NCBI GenBank assembly: GCA_963815495.1
Contig: CAWFGW010000007.1
Span: forward strand, 434,001-498,000
Direction of reading: 5' to 3'
From: CAWFGW01 sp963815495
GTDB taxonomy: Bacteria; Bacteroidota; Bacteroidia; Cytophagales; JAAEPT01
DNA: 64,000 nt
Shown here piece by piece: positions 46,134-54,879 of this stretch. The notes below the pieces were generated by a model that saw only the letters and a list, made by a program, of their open reading frames with translations, was not told where the DNA came from and ran no database searches. Positions within the stretch are counted from its first letter, which is position 1. Every line of letters begins with the position of its first letter. A program made the position numbers and the translations under genes.

Positions 46134-47906
46134 ATGAATAATTTAAACAACTGGAAAAGCATTGAAGACACAAAAACTTTGCTTTTTTTCTCACAACGTT
46201 TATACGAAATACTTTTTGATTATACATTGGATACTTTTAAGGCTCCAGCAGTAAACACATCACTTTTGTGTGAAGAATTACTTTTAACGATTAAAAATAA
46301 TGAGATTGAAAGCATTGATAATGGTCCAAATGTATTAGCTATTCTGGAAGAATTAAAGTGGGCTTATTCAAATGACCCTGTTGCAAAAAAAATTCTTAAA
46401 GAAAGAGACCATCAATATTTAGAAGCCCTAAACATTGAAAACATAAAAGATTTCAAGCTAAAAATAGAACTACTTTACAACAAATTAAATGAAACAAAAT
46501 ACATTGAAACATGTAAAAGCCTAATTATTGAATTAGTTCAATCCAAGGGAAGTAAAAAGGAGATAGACAGCATAACAAAAAATATGGTTACTGCTTTACT
46601 CGATTATGGATATAGTCAAAACTTTCTTTATAATAGTACGATAAACTTTTTCTTCCAACAAAACGAAATCAGTTCTTCGGAACAAATACAAACTTTTTTG
46701 GATCAAATTACCCTTGAAACTGACTCTTATGAATCTTTTGTTATGTGTTCACCACTATTTGATTCTACTAAAGAAATTTGTGAGGGTTTTAATATTTTCA
46801 TCCAAGAGGAAGGTGAATTTGATACAACTTCGTTCAATAGAACAGAGAAATTTTTCTTTTCAAAGAAAACTAAGAATCAACTAATTCTTAGAATCGAAGA
46901 CATAAATTCATTTGATCCTTACCGTGCTAAAGAAATTGCCGATTCAAGATTGAATAAATTAGCCAATCTTTTAGCATTTTATCACCATAAGAAAAAACTT
47001 AAATGGTCGTCAAGAGCCGTTGTAATAAAGAAAGGAAGACTACCTTCTGAAGCCATCTTAGTGATTCCTGCAACCCCAGCTATAATCAAAGGAACGGATC
47101 ATAAAATTATTACGGCTACTGAAAAACTTAAAACACTAATAACTAGACTTCCTTTAATTCAGCCAGAATCTTTCTCAAAATTCAAGACTGTTATTGATTT
47201 GCACGGTTCTGCTCTTTCCAATAAAGATGTGGAAAACCAACTGCTAAATTTATGGACTGCTATTGAGACTTTAGTACCCGCTGGAGCGACTAAAATTGGA
47301 GCTGTTTTAGATAATATAGTTCCAGTTCTAGAATATAAATATCTACATAGAATTATTGAGAGCATCAAGACATCATTCGTCAAGTGGGACAAAGAAATAT
47401 TCGATCAAGAGATGGCTAAAATCGACAGTACTTCTCCAGATGATTTTAAAACTTTCGTACGGTTTTTATGCTGTAAGGAATTCCTTTCCAACAGAGATAA
47501 TTTGTATGCTCGAATGGATGATAACGAAAATTTGAAATATCGAATTTTCACTTACTCTGAGCATTTTAAGACTGTAAAAAGAATAAACCGCCTGCTCAAC
47601 AATCATGTGCAAAAAATTCGTTGGCATATTCGAAGAATTTATAGAGCTAGAAATTTAATTGTACATAATGGTGGAGCTCCTAGCTCTATAAATGTTCTTG
47701 TCGAAAATTTACATTGTTACTTAGACCTATTTTTAAATCAGTTAATTGATTTCGTTGTAGATGATTTTCAGGTGAAATCAATCGATCAATCTATTAAAGA
47801 AGTTAAGCTCATCAACGAACAGCGAAAAAAAGAATATGAGGAAGACTTAAATATTGAAATTAACGATGGGAATTTCGAGAAATATATAATTGAAAATAGT
47901 GGCTAA
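46134..47906 (+). CDS. HEPN (ApeA-like) domain protein, defence candidate (cassette 12)
   Basis: 590 residues, sole gene of the cassette (46108-48090). The C-terminal third resembles Apea-type HEPN domains: NLWTAIETLV early and IYRARNLIVHNGG later, the latter carrying the R....H motif typical of HEPN ribonucleases. The N-terminal 300 residues are helical and unassigned. HEPN proteins of this kind occur in phage defence as RNases. The stop codon lies inside the left core GTGGCTAAC. Confidence 0.7.
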   Translation: MNNLNNWKSIEDTKTLLFFSQRLYEILFDYTLDTFKAPAVNTSLLCEELLLTIKNNEIESIDNGPNVLAILEELKWAYSNDPVAKKILKERDHQYLEALNIENIKDFKLKIELLYNKLNETKYIETCKSLIIELVQSKGSKKEIDSITKNMVTALLDYGYSQNFLYNSTINFFFQQNEISSSEQIQTFLDQITLETDSYESFVMCSPLFDSTKEICEGFNIFIQEEGEFDTTSFNRTEKFFFSKKTKNQLILRIEDINSFDPYRAKEIADSRLNKLANLLAFYHHKKKLKWSSRAVVIKKGRLPSEAILVIPATPAIIKGTDHKIITATEKLKTLITRLPLIQPESFSKFKTVIDLHGSALSNKDVENQLLNLWTAIETLVPAGATKIGAVLDNIVPVLEYKYLHRIIESIKTSFVKWDKEIFDQEMAKIDSTSPDDFKTFVRFLCCKEFLSNRDNLYARMDDNENLKYRIFTYSEHFKTVKRINRLLNNHVQKIRWHIRRIYRARNLIVHNGGAPSSINVLVENLHCYLDLFLNQLIDFVVDDFQVKSIDQSIKEVKLINEQRKKEYEEDLNIEINDGNFEKYIIENSG

Positions 47907-48099
47907 CACTCTGTATATTTCATGGCTGGTTAGTGGTTTTCGATGCTTTAGTTCTTCGTGGACATCCCGTCAATCTGCAAGATTGACTAGCTTCGGAGGA
48001 TAAATTTAGCAAGTCAATCTTGCAGATTGACTCAGTGGTAAACCGAAATTTCACTACCTTTAATTCAGCCACGAAAACATACAGTAAACGTTAGGCACA
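47899..48099 (+). repeat. attC-like site 12 (family A)
   Basis: GTGGCTAAC (47899-47907) complements the cassette start GTTAGCCAC. Right core GTTAGGCAC (48090). Outer arms CTGTATATTTCATGGCTGG and CAGCCACGAAAACATACAG. Confidence 0.9.
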
Positions 48100-48123
48100 A
48101 GAAGTCAATCATTAATTTTTAAT

Positions 48124-49758
48124 ATGAAAAACACAATTTCCGCTTTTATTATTTTAGTTGTCATTTTGATATTTTCTGGCTGTAATAATACAAAAGAAGA
48201 AAAAAAGGAAACTAAAATAGAAACTGTAGTCAACAGGATTTCTTTTCAATCAAGTCCTAATGATTCTGTGTATAAGGAACTTCGGCCAGAGATTCAATAT
48301 TTCACAATTAAAGGCAATGAAACACAAGAAATAAAAGGAGAAAAAGGCACCAAAATTCTAATTCCTGCTAACACTTTTATTGATGGATTTGGGAATTTAA
48401 TTACAGACAACATTCAAATAGAATTGATTGAAGTTTTTAAAATCACCGACTTTATAACATCTAATCTTCAAACTCTATCAGACAGTACATTACTTGAATC
48501 TGCCGGTATGATATACATTGATGCAAAAAGTAATAATAAATCTTTGAGATTAGCTAATAACCAAAAAATCTCAATCACAATGCCTATGTTAACATCGGGT
48601 TCAGACTTTCAAATGTTTAGCGGTCACTTCGAGGAAAACGAAAAAATAAATTGGGTTGTTGATGAAAGCTCAGATAAAAATTATCTAATCCAAGTACCAG
48701 TCGACCTACTCTATGGAGAACAACCCTTTTGGAAAAATGAATATGATGGTATCTATTGGCATAACCCAGTTGACACTGTCAAATTTAATCCTAAAAGTGA
48801 TATATATGACAACACCTTCATTCAAACAAGAGAATTTCGAGATAGAATTTGGAAATTATATGCTGCATCATCATTACTCAGCACGCTATTAAACAAGGAT
48901 GTAAGAAACGATAAATATGAAAAACTTGAATTTGATAACCGATTATTTGAATTGTATTTCTCTAATACAAACACAGATATAGAAGTATTAGACTCTATGG
49001 CTTTAAAAATTGTTTCCGACTTTATTGATAGTCCCGAATTCAAATCGCATTTAGACTCTAAATCTAGTAATGATAAAAATAATTTCTTTTCAATTGATGA
49101 ATTCAAAAAGGAAGCTTTCATCACTTGGTTAGATTTCAATTCAGATGGTGCAAAAGGTAGCGTGCCTAAATTCATGAGTCACAACATTGATTTATCATCG
49201 AATGACGCTTACAATAAGTTAATCTCCATTGGAGTAAGCAACCAAGAAGCATTAACTATGATTAACTATGAAAAAGAACGTTCAATGGTTATCGCAGAAT
49301 TAAAGCGCAAAAATGAGGTTAAGGAGAAAAGGGAGGAAACGGAGAAATTTGTTCAAGAAACAGTGTTTTCTACATCATCATTAGGTTGGATAAACTGTGA
49401 TCGATTTCTAAATGACCCTAAATCAGGAAAAGCAGAAATAACCGTTTCCATTGAATCTGATGATTCACTAAAATATGTAGACTGTTCACTTGTAATCCCT
49501 GAACTCAATGTGAAATTAAGCTCTTATTTACTTGGTTATAATTCATACACATTCACTAAGAATGACAAATCATATTCAAACCTGCCAATTGGTAAAGAAG
49601 CGATAATCATTGGAGTAGCTGTTGAAAATGGAAAGATTTACTATTCCCATCAAAAAATAAATATTAAGGACGGTATTACTATAACGCTAAAAATGAAGCC
49701 AATAACAAAAAGTGAACTGAAAGGTAAATTAGATAAATTGCTAAGCTCTGGCGTCTAG
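48124..49758 (+). CDS. Lipoprotein with ZU5-like region (cassette 13)
   Basis: 544 residues; lipobox IFSGCNNTK. The stretch GTKILIPANTFIDGFGN, then SAGMIYIDAKSNNKSL, resembles the repeated beta modules of large Bacteroidota surface lipoproteins. Residues about 230-420 are helical and charged, and the end is a small beta domain. Sole gene of cassette 13 (48091-49955). Function unknown. Confidence 0.68.
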   Translation: MKNTISAFIILVVILIFSGCNNTKEEKKETKIETVVNRISFQSSPNDSVYKELRPEIQYFTIKGNETQEIKGEKGTKILIPANTFIDGFGNLITDNIQIELIEVFKITDFITSNLQTLSDSTLLESAGMIYIDAKSNNKSLRLANNQKISITMPMLTSGSDFQMFSGHFEENEKINWVVDESSDKNYLIQVPVDLLYGEQPFWKNEYDGIYWHNPVDTVKFNPKSDIYDNTFIQTREFRDRIWKLYAASSLLSTLLNKDVRNDKYEKLEFDNRLFELYFSNTNTDIEVLDSMALKIVSDFIDSPEFKSHLDSKSSNDKNNFFSIDEFKKEAFITWLDFNSDGAKGSVPKFMSHNIDLSSNDAYNKLISIGVSNQEALTMINYEKERSMVIAELKRKNEVKEKREETEKFVQETVFSTSSLGWINCDRFLNDPKSGKAEITVSIESDDSLKYVDCSLVIPELNVKLSSYLLGYNSYTFTKNDKSYSNLPIGKEAIIIGVAVENGKIYYSHQKINIKDGITITLKMKPITKSELKGKLDKLLSSGV

Positions 49759-49763
49759 TAAAA

Positions 49764-49963
49764 TGTGCCTAACATTGGCTATAATGCCAAAGCGTGTTAG
49801 TGGGTTTAGTAAGTGTGGTGGTAACTTGATATCCCGCGAATTCTGCGAATTCGCAAAAAGTGTGAGAAATGTATTTTACGAATTCGCAGAATTCGCTACT
49901 TTCAACTAGCAAACTACAAAACTATTTAATCACGCTTCAGCACATAGCCGGGGCGTTAGCAAA
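49764..49963 (+). repeat. attC-like site 13 (family C)
   Basis: TGTGCCTAAC (49764-49773) complements the cassette start GTTAGGCACA. Right core GTTAGCA (49955). Inner arms GCGAATTCTGCGAATTCGC type. Confidence 0.9.
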
Positions 49964-49980
49964 AATTTCCATCAACCTAC

Positions 49981-50934
49981 ATGAAATACAAAACTCTTAA
50001 GATTCCACTTTTTATTTTTAATGGTTTTTTGATTCTATTTATAATTTTAACCCTTACAAATAACCTATTCACATCGCTGACTAGAGTAATTGGTTTGAGT
50101 GGAGTTATGATTATTTATATGTTTTTAGGGATATCATGTTTAAATGAATTAAAACAGTATAGAGCATTCTACTTTACAACTAGTTTAATGTCATTTACTC
50201 TTTTTTGCAAGTATTATTTTTGGAGTTTTTGGGATATACCATCGTTAATTATAGTGCCTATATTTATAATAATATCACTAATATTTCTTAAAAAAAATCT
50301 AAAAAACAACACCACTCATTTAATAACATTCTCAATACTAATAATATTGACAACCCCTCTATTCATACCGTTCAAGGACATATCTAGAGAATATATACCT
50401 ATTAGATGGTATAATAGATATCATGACGTTGAAAAAGGAATTCATATAAATTTAAAAGATGATTTCTCTTCTGAAAAATCTAAACAGCTTACTATTGATG
50501 GTGCTGCATTAAAAGAAAAACACTTCTACAAAAAAGCTATTGAAAAATATTTAGAAGCGTTATTAATTGACCCTAATTGCACTCATATTATGTTTGATCT
50601 TGCTGAAAGTTATGCATATGAAAACCAACTAGAGGAATCTGTTGCTTTAATGTCAAAAGCAATATCTATTGATTCAACAAATCATTACTTTATTGCACAA
50701 AGAGGATTCTACCATTACAAAATCGGAAATAATGAGCTCGCTATTAAAGATTTAAGGCATGCAATCAGTTTTAGAAGTGATCTTTATTATTATCACCTAA
50801 ACCTTGGTCTAGCATATCATTACGCTAGTAAATTTTCAGAATCATGCTCAGAGTTTAATATCGCATATAAATTGCACTCAGATTTAAAGTATAATGAGAC
50901 CGTAAATGAGATCAAACAAACATCATGTAACTAA
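49981..50934 (+). CDS. Membrane protein with cytoplasmic TPR domain (cassette 14)
   Basis: 317 residues: four or five transmembrane helices (residues about 8-135), then three TPR-like helix pairs (YKKAIEKYLEALLIDPNC, LEESVALMSKAISIDSTN, NELAIKDLRHAISFRSDL). The arrangement suggests a membrane-tethered scaffold or sensor. Sole gene of cassette 14 (49956-51127). Confidence 0.75.
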   Translation: MKYKTLKIPLFIFNGFLILFIILTLTNNLFTSLTRVIGLSGVMIIYMFLGISCLNELKQYRAFYFTTSLMSFTLFCKYYFWSFWDIPSLIIVPIFIIISLIFLKKNLKNNTTHLITFSILIILTTPLFIPFKDISREYIPIRWYNRYHDVEKGIHINLKDDFSSEKSKQLTIDGAALKEKHFYKKAIEKYLEALLIDPNCTHIMFDLAESYAYENQLEESVALMSKAISIDSTNHYFIAQRGFYHYKIGNNELAIKDLRHAISFRSDLYYYHLNLGLAYHYASKFSESCSEFNIAYKLHSDLKYNETVNEIKQTSCN

Positions 50935-50935
50935 C

Positions 50936-51136
50936 TTTTGCTAACACAGCCTATGATGCCAAAGCGTGTCAGTAGGTTAGGCAAGTGTAGTGGTAACTTG
51001 ATAGCCCGCGAATTCTGCGAATTCGCAAAAAGTGTGAGAAATGTATTTTGCGAATTCGCAGAATTCGCTACTTTCAACTAGCAAACAACAAAACTATTTA
51101 ATCACGCTTCAGCACATAGCCGAGGCGTTAGGCACA
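50936..51136 (+). repeat. attC-like site 14 (family C)
   Basis: TTTTGCTAAC (50936-50945) complements the cassette start GTTAGCAAAA. Right core GTTAGGCAC (51127). Confidence 0.9.
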
Positions 51137-51158
51137 ACTTAATAACTGAATTTCATAA

Positions 51159-51509
51159 ATGGAACAAATAAAAGAAACGGAATTAACTTGGAATGAGTTT
51201 ATGAAAGTTGAAATGAGAGTAGGTACTATTATTTCTGCCGAGCAATTTAAAGAAGTGCGAACCCCTGCCTACAAAATGATTATAGATTTTGGTGAATTTG
51301 GAACTAAAAAAACTTCTGCACAAATAACCAAACTTTATGACGTTGAAAAATTAATTGGAAAACAAATAATTGCAGTAGTTAACTTTCCTCCTAAACAAAT
51401 TGCTAATATAATGAGTGAATGTTTGGTCTTGGGAGGAGTCGGAGAAAACAAAGAAGTTACCTTAATCGAACCTGAAAGAAAGGTTGAAAACGGAACACGT
51501 ATTGGATAA
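51159..51509 (+). CDS. CsaA-like tRNA-binding-domain protein (cassette 15)
   Basis: 116 residues with an EMAP-II/CsaA-type OB fold: FMKVEMRVGTIISAEQ, the pattern K.SAQIT, and VVNFPPKQIANIMSECLVLG are family hallmarks. CsaA proteins bind tRNA or act as secretion chaperones. The C-terminus overlaps the start of the SDR gene in another frame, so the two are coupled. Confidence 0.88.
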   Translation: MEQIKETELTWNEFMKVEMRVGTIISAEQFKEVRTPAYKMIIDFGEFGTKKTSAQITKLYDVEKLIGKQIIAVVNFPPKQIANIMSECLVLGGVGENKEVTLIEPERKVENGTRIG

Positions 51510-52266
51510 AAGTCAAAAACATAATGAAATCCATAAAAGAGTAGCTTTAATAACAGGGTCAACTTCTGGAATAGGGTTAGCTATTGCTAAAAAATTAGCT
51601 GCCGATGGATTTATAATTGCATTTCATTCTAAATCAACCATAAGTAAAGGAAAAGAACTTGTAAATGAATTTAAAAATAGTTCATATCATCAAGCGGACT
51701 TATCTAATTCAAAGCAAACAAAAAAACTAATATCAGATATTCTAAATCATCATAAGCGTCTAGATGTTTTAATTAATAATGCAGGTATAAACAAAGTCAT
51801 TGAACATAAAAATTTAAAAGAAGCTTCTCCTAAAATTTGGAGAGACTTATATGAAGTAAATGTAATCGCCCCTTGGACTTTAATTTCTGAGGCTGAGGAT
51901 GCTTTAAGAAAATCTTCAACAATTAATAATACAAGTTGCATAATTAATATAACTTCTCATGCAGGTATTAGACCTAAAGGAGCATCTATTCCATACGCAA
52001 CAACAAAAGCTGCGTTAAATCACATTACAAAATTATTGGCATTAAATTTATCTCCAGATATAAGAGTAAATGCTGTTGCTCCTGGACTTGTTCACACGCC
52101 TATGACTGAAAACTGGAAAGAAGCCCATGATTTATGGCAAGATCGCTCCCCTATGAAGCGTGGAGCTAAACCAGAAGAAATAGCTCATATCGTATCAATG
52201 TTAATTTCCAGCACATATATAACGGGAGAAATAATTATCACAGATGGAGGACTTAATCTAACATAA
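51484..52266 (+). CDS. Short-chain dehydrogenase/reductase (cassette 15)
   Basis: Classical SDR: cofactor loop VALITGSTSGIGLAIAKKL, NNAG, catalytic Ser in NITSHAG, YxxxK as PYATTKAAL, and the end GEIIITDGG. No ATG is available at the N-terminus: the frame opens with TTG at 51484 (260 residues) or TTG at 51502, both inside the CsaA gene. Either start implies translational coupling. The substrate is unknown. Confidence 0.85.
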   Translation: MKTEHVLDKSQKHNEIHKRVALITGSTSGIGLAIAKKLAADGFIIAFHSKSTISKGKELVNEFKNSSYHQADLSNSKQTKKLISDILNHHKRLDVLINNAGINKVIEHKNLKEASPKIWRDLYEVNVIAPWTLISEAEDALRKSSTINNTSCIINITSHAGIRPKGASIPYATTKAALNHITKLLALNLSPDIRVNAVAPGLVHTPMTENWKEAHDLWQDRSPMKRGAKPEEIAHIVSMLISSTYITGEIIITDGGLNLT

Positions 52267-52271
52267 AAAAA

Positions 52272-52471
52272 GTGCCTAACACGCTGTATATTTCATGGCT
52301 GGTTAGTACTTTGCGAGGCTTTGATTCTTCGTGGAAATCCCGTCAATCTACAAGATTGACTAGCTTCGGAGGACAAATTTAGCAAGTCAATCTTGCAGAT
52401 TGACTCCGTGGTAAACCGAAATTTCACTACCTTTAATTCAGCCACGAAAACATACAGTAAACGTTACCAGC
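52272..52471 (+). repeat. attC-like site 15 (family A)
   Basis: GTGCCTAAC (52272-52280) complements the cassette start GTTAGGCAC. Right core GTTACCAGC (52463). One inner arm has an A for G change (CAATCTACAAGATTG). Confidence 0.9.
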
Positions 52472-52481
52472 AACGAAAACT

Positions 52482-53294
52482 ATGCTAACTATTAAAGTCA
52501 TTTTATATATTGTTTCAATTGCATTCATTTTCTATTTGTTAATACATCGGTTTACGCAGATAAACTTTCTCAAAGGATTATATATTGTACTCGGAGTATT
52601 TTTAATATCCGCCCTAACAATAATAAGCTCCACATTTTTGTTTAGTATACCTAATGGACAAACAGAACAAATAAGTAAACTGATAGTGTTGAATTTCTCA
52701 ATACCTATCTTTCTTTTCTTATTCAACAAAATGATATCCTTTGGTTTTCCAAACTTTTTCTCACTCCTAAAGGGACAGATTAATGACATAAAACAGAAAA
52801 TAAATAACAAATTGATTTATGCTAGATGGTTCTATTTTTTAGCTTCATTTCTTGTGATGTATGGAGTTAATTTTGGATCAGGTTCTGTTAAAAATAACGA
52901 GACAAATTCATCATTTGATGAGATTATAATAATTGAGGATGATGAATTACTTGTTGGGGAAACAGTTAAATATATTGAAACCAATGTAAAAGATCAGTCA
53001 TACAACGAAGAGCAACAAAACGTTTTAACTGTAGAATACTTTAAAAACGCAGTGATATTTAATGGCTTAGAGACATTCGTTAAAGACAAATCAGATGATG
53101 AAATCCAAAATCTTAAAGCAGCATTATCTGAAGTAGATGCTAATAGAATTGTAAAACATATTGATTCTACCCTAACCTCTGAACTGCATGAGATTAGTGA
53201 CAGCTTATACTATACTGAATTGGATGAGCTTAATCTTAAACTGTACAATTACATTTTAACTAATAAAGAAAAAATAGCTGGTAACACTATGTAA
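52482..53294 (+). CDS. Membrane protein with acidic cytoplasmic tail (cassette 16)
   Basis: 270 residues; four hydrophobic helices (first TIKVILYIVSIAFIFYLLI; last FYFLASFLVMYGVNFG) followed by an acidic soluble domain. The coding frame runs through the left core GCTGGTAAC, reading AGNTM before the stop, so the site contributes the last residues. Sole gene of cassette 16 (52464-53470). Function unknown. Confidence 0.68.
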   Translation: MLTIKVILYIVSIAFIFYLLIHRFTQINFLKGLYIVLGVFLISALTIISSTFLFSIPNGQTEQISKLIVLNFSIPIFLFLFNKMISFGFPNFFSLLKGQINDIKQKINNKLIYARWFYFLASFLVMYGVNFGSGSVKNNETNSSFDEIIIIEDDELLVGETVKYIETNVKDQSYNEEQQNVLTVEYFKNAVIFNGLETFVKDKSDDEIQNLKAALSEVDANRIVKHIDSTLTSELHEISDSLYYTELDELNLKLYNYILTNKEKIAGNTM

Positions 53295-53478
53295 AAAACC
53301 ATAGCTGGGAAAGTGGTAAAACTGCATCTACTCATCTCCTAGTTAAGTACGCCAATCCTTTGGATTGACTCGCAAGCAGGAAGAAATTTGCAAGCCAATC
53401 CAAAGGATTGGCTAAGTGGTCGAAAGACACTATATTGTTTCACAAACCGCTACAGTTTTTACATTTAACGTTGTAGCA
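53277..53478 (+). repeat. attC-like site 16 (family D)
   Basis: GCTGGTAAC (53277-53285) complements the cassette start GTTACCAGC. Right core GTTGTAGCA (53470). The inner arm is a different palindrome, CCAATCCTTTGGATTG, with its reverse complement. Confidence 0.9.
53408..53438 (+). promoter_or_regulatory. Promoter-like element inside attC-like site 16
   Basis: TTG (53408-53410), 20 bp, TATATTGT (53431-53438), same spacing as in sites 5, 8, 18 and 21. Confidence 0.4.
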
Positions 53479-53482
53479 CATT

Positions 53483-53872
53483 TTAGAACGGCAGACCATC
53501 GCATGATCGTTCAAGATATTTGCGCCTAAATCTGTGCCACCAAATCGCACCTTCTACCCATTTCACATAAAACCAAGTTTTGTTTTGTATGCCAATTCTA
53601 AAGCAAAAGTTTATGTATAGTATTTCAAACTCAATCAGCATCTTGTTTCGATATGGGTACAATTCTTTGTGCTTTCTAAATCCGTACATATTCAGCGAAA
53701 GAATGTGCTTAAACCGTTGGCTAAATAGATGTGTCGGCAATAAAACAAACCCTAATCTTGGCGCAAATGAGTATGGCTCCCGTTCAAACCAGCATCTAAA
53801 AAAACGTGCTACAACATTGGCTATACTCCATGCCTTTGTTTCGGGGCCAGTAAGTGTCGGTACTTCGTTCAT
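53483..53872 (-). CDS. Possible reverse-oriented gene of cassette 17
   Basis: Cassette 17 (53471-53932) has no good plus-strand gene. On the minus strand a frame encodes up to 129 residues, of which the first 20 lie in attC-like sequence. A start at 53689 gives 68 residues rich in Trp, Tyr, Phe and Arg (KTWFYVKWVEGAIWWHRF). The composition is odd but not random. It may be a small basic membrane-associated protein, or no gene. Confidence 0.3.
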   Translation of the reverse strand: MNEVPTLTGPETKAWSIANVVARFFRCWFEREPYSFAPRLGFVLLPTHLFSQRFKHILSLNMYGFRKHKELYPYRNKMLIEFEILYINFCFRIGIQNKTWFYVKWVEGAIWWHRFRRKYLERSCDGLPF

Positions 53873-53941
53873 AGTTATGTAATATTTGAAAGTTTAGTTC
53901 TAGATTTACGGAACGAGAGCATAGCCGAGCCGTTGTGGTGC
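53806..53941 (+). repeat. attC-like site 17 (no palindromic inner arm)
   Basis: GTGCTACAAC (53806-53815) is the exact complement of the cassette start GTTGTAGCAC. Right core GTTGTGGTGC (53932). Outer arms CATTGGCTAT and GCATAGCCGAGCC pair; the middle lacks the usual palindromic pair. Confidence 0.82.
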
Positions 53942-53954
53942 ATGTCAACTTAAC

Positions 53955-54245
53955 ATGAAAAAAGAAAGTAAATTTTTAATTTCTGAAACCTTTAAATTAA
54001 CCAACAGAGGAATTGTCTTGGCAGGTATTATCCAAACGGGAACAATTAAAAAAGGAGATTTCATAACTTTTAAAATCAATAATGATATTCATCTAAAAAG
54101 TGAGATATTAAATATCGAAGCAATCAAATCTGTCAACCCGAATATTAATATAGGATTGATTATTAATTGTATTTCTGAAAATGAAATTGAACAGATGGAG
54201 AAATGGAAACCAAATAATCAAGTTGCATTAATTTCAACAATATGA
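53955..54245 (+). CDS. Stand-alone translation-factor beta-barrel (EF-Tu domain 2-like) protein (cassette 18)
   Basis: 96 residues resembling the second domain of translational GTPases: FKLTNRGIVLAGIIQTGTIKKGD matches the V.GRG.V..G.I..G.IK.GD pattern, but no GTPase domain is present. It might bind RNA or mimic EF-Tu. The stop overlaps the next start in ATGA. First gene of cassette 18 (53933-54861). Confidence 0.65.
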   Translation: MKKESKFLISETFKLTNRGIVLAGIIQTGTIKKGDFITFKINNDIHLKSEILNIEAIKSVNPNINIGLIINCISENEIEQMEKWKPNNQVALISTI

Positions 54246-54688
54246 TGACTGATAAAACAAAAAAAATAGTTCGACCGAACATTTTTAAGTATCAATCCTC
54301 TTCTATTGGTGTGAATCTTATTATTAGTATTCTAATCGGACATAGTTTACATTCAAATACAGAAGGGTTTGACGCAAGACAAGGCGTGACTCTCCAACTA
54401 ATGCTATTAGTTCTAATGCATTTAGTTTTAATGATTACATCTTCAACTTATTACCTATTAAGAATTGAAGAAATTTTCAAAAACAGATTTTTAAGATTAA
54501 TATGTGCATATATCGGTATTGTTATTCCAATAACACCAGTAATGTATTTGTCACTAAAAGACAGTATGAAAAGCCCAATGCATGAGAGTGAATTAATGTT
54601 CGTGTATAGTGGTATTACATTACTAATAATCTGGACTTTTGGATTCTATAAATTAAATAATAAATACGCACCACAACACGCTGTATAA
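54242..54688 (+). CDS. Four-helix membrane protein (cassette 18)
   Basis: 148 residues, four transmembrane helices (for example LMLLVLMHLVLMITSSTYYL). The reading frame continues through the left core of the site (APQHAV, stop at 54686), so the last residues are site-encoded. It is coupled to the barrel protein by a 4-bp overlap. Function unknown. Confidence 0.65.
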   Translation: MMTDKTKKIVRPNIFKYQSSSIGVNLIISILIGHSLHSNTEGFDARQGVTLQLMLLVLMHLVLMITSSTYYLLRIEEIFKNRFLRLICAYIGIVIPITPVMYLSLKDSMKSPMHESELMFVYSGITLLIIWTFGFYKLNNKYAPQHAV

Positions 54689-54869
54689 AATCATGGCTTT
54701 GCTGTGAGGGTGCGAGGCGTTTGTTCTCTGTGGAAAGCCCGTCAAATCGCAGATTTGACTCGCTATGCGAGAAGAAATTAGCAAGTCAAATCTGCGATTT
54801 GACTATGTGGTAAACCGAAACTATATTACAAGAAAAAACACCACGCTTTATACAGTCAACGTTATGAGT
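54668..54869 (+). repeat. attC-like site 18 (family B)
   Basis: GCACCACAAC (54668-54677) complements the cassette start GTTGTGGTGC. Right core GTTATGAGT (54861). Inner arms GTCAAATCGCAGATTTGAC and reverse complement. Confidence 0.9.
54798..54829 (+). promoter_or_regulatory. Promoter-like element inside attC-like site 18
   Basis: TTTG (54798-54801), 20 bp, TATATTAC (54822-54829). It would drive the AbiV/protease cassette. Confidence 0.35.
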
Positions 54870-54879
54870 AAGCTTTAAA

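Noticed and set aside
53580..53882. Plus-strand frame of 100 codons in cassette 17
   Set aside because: Its last third is site sequence, it has no leader-proximal start, and its composition looks random compared with the minus-strand frame.
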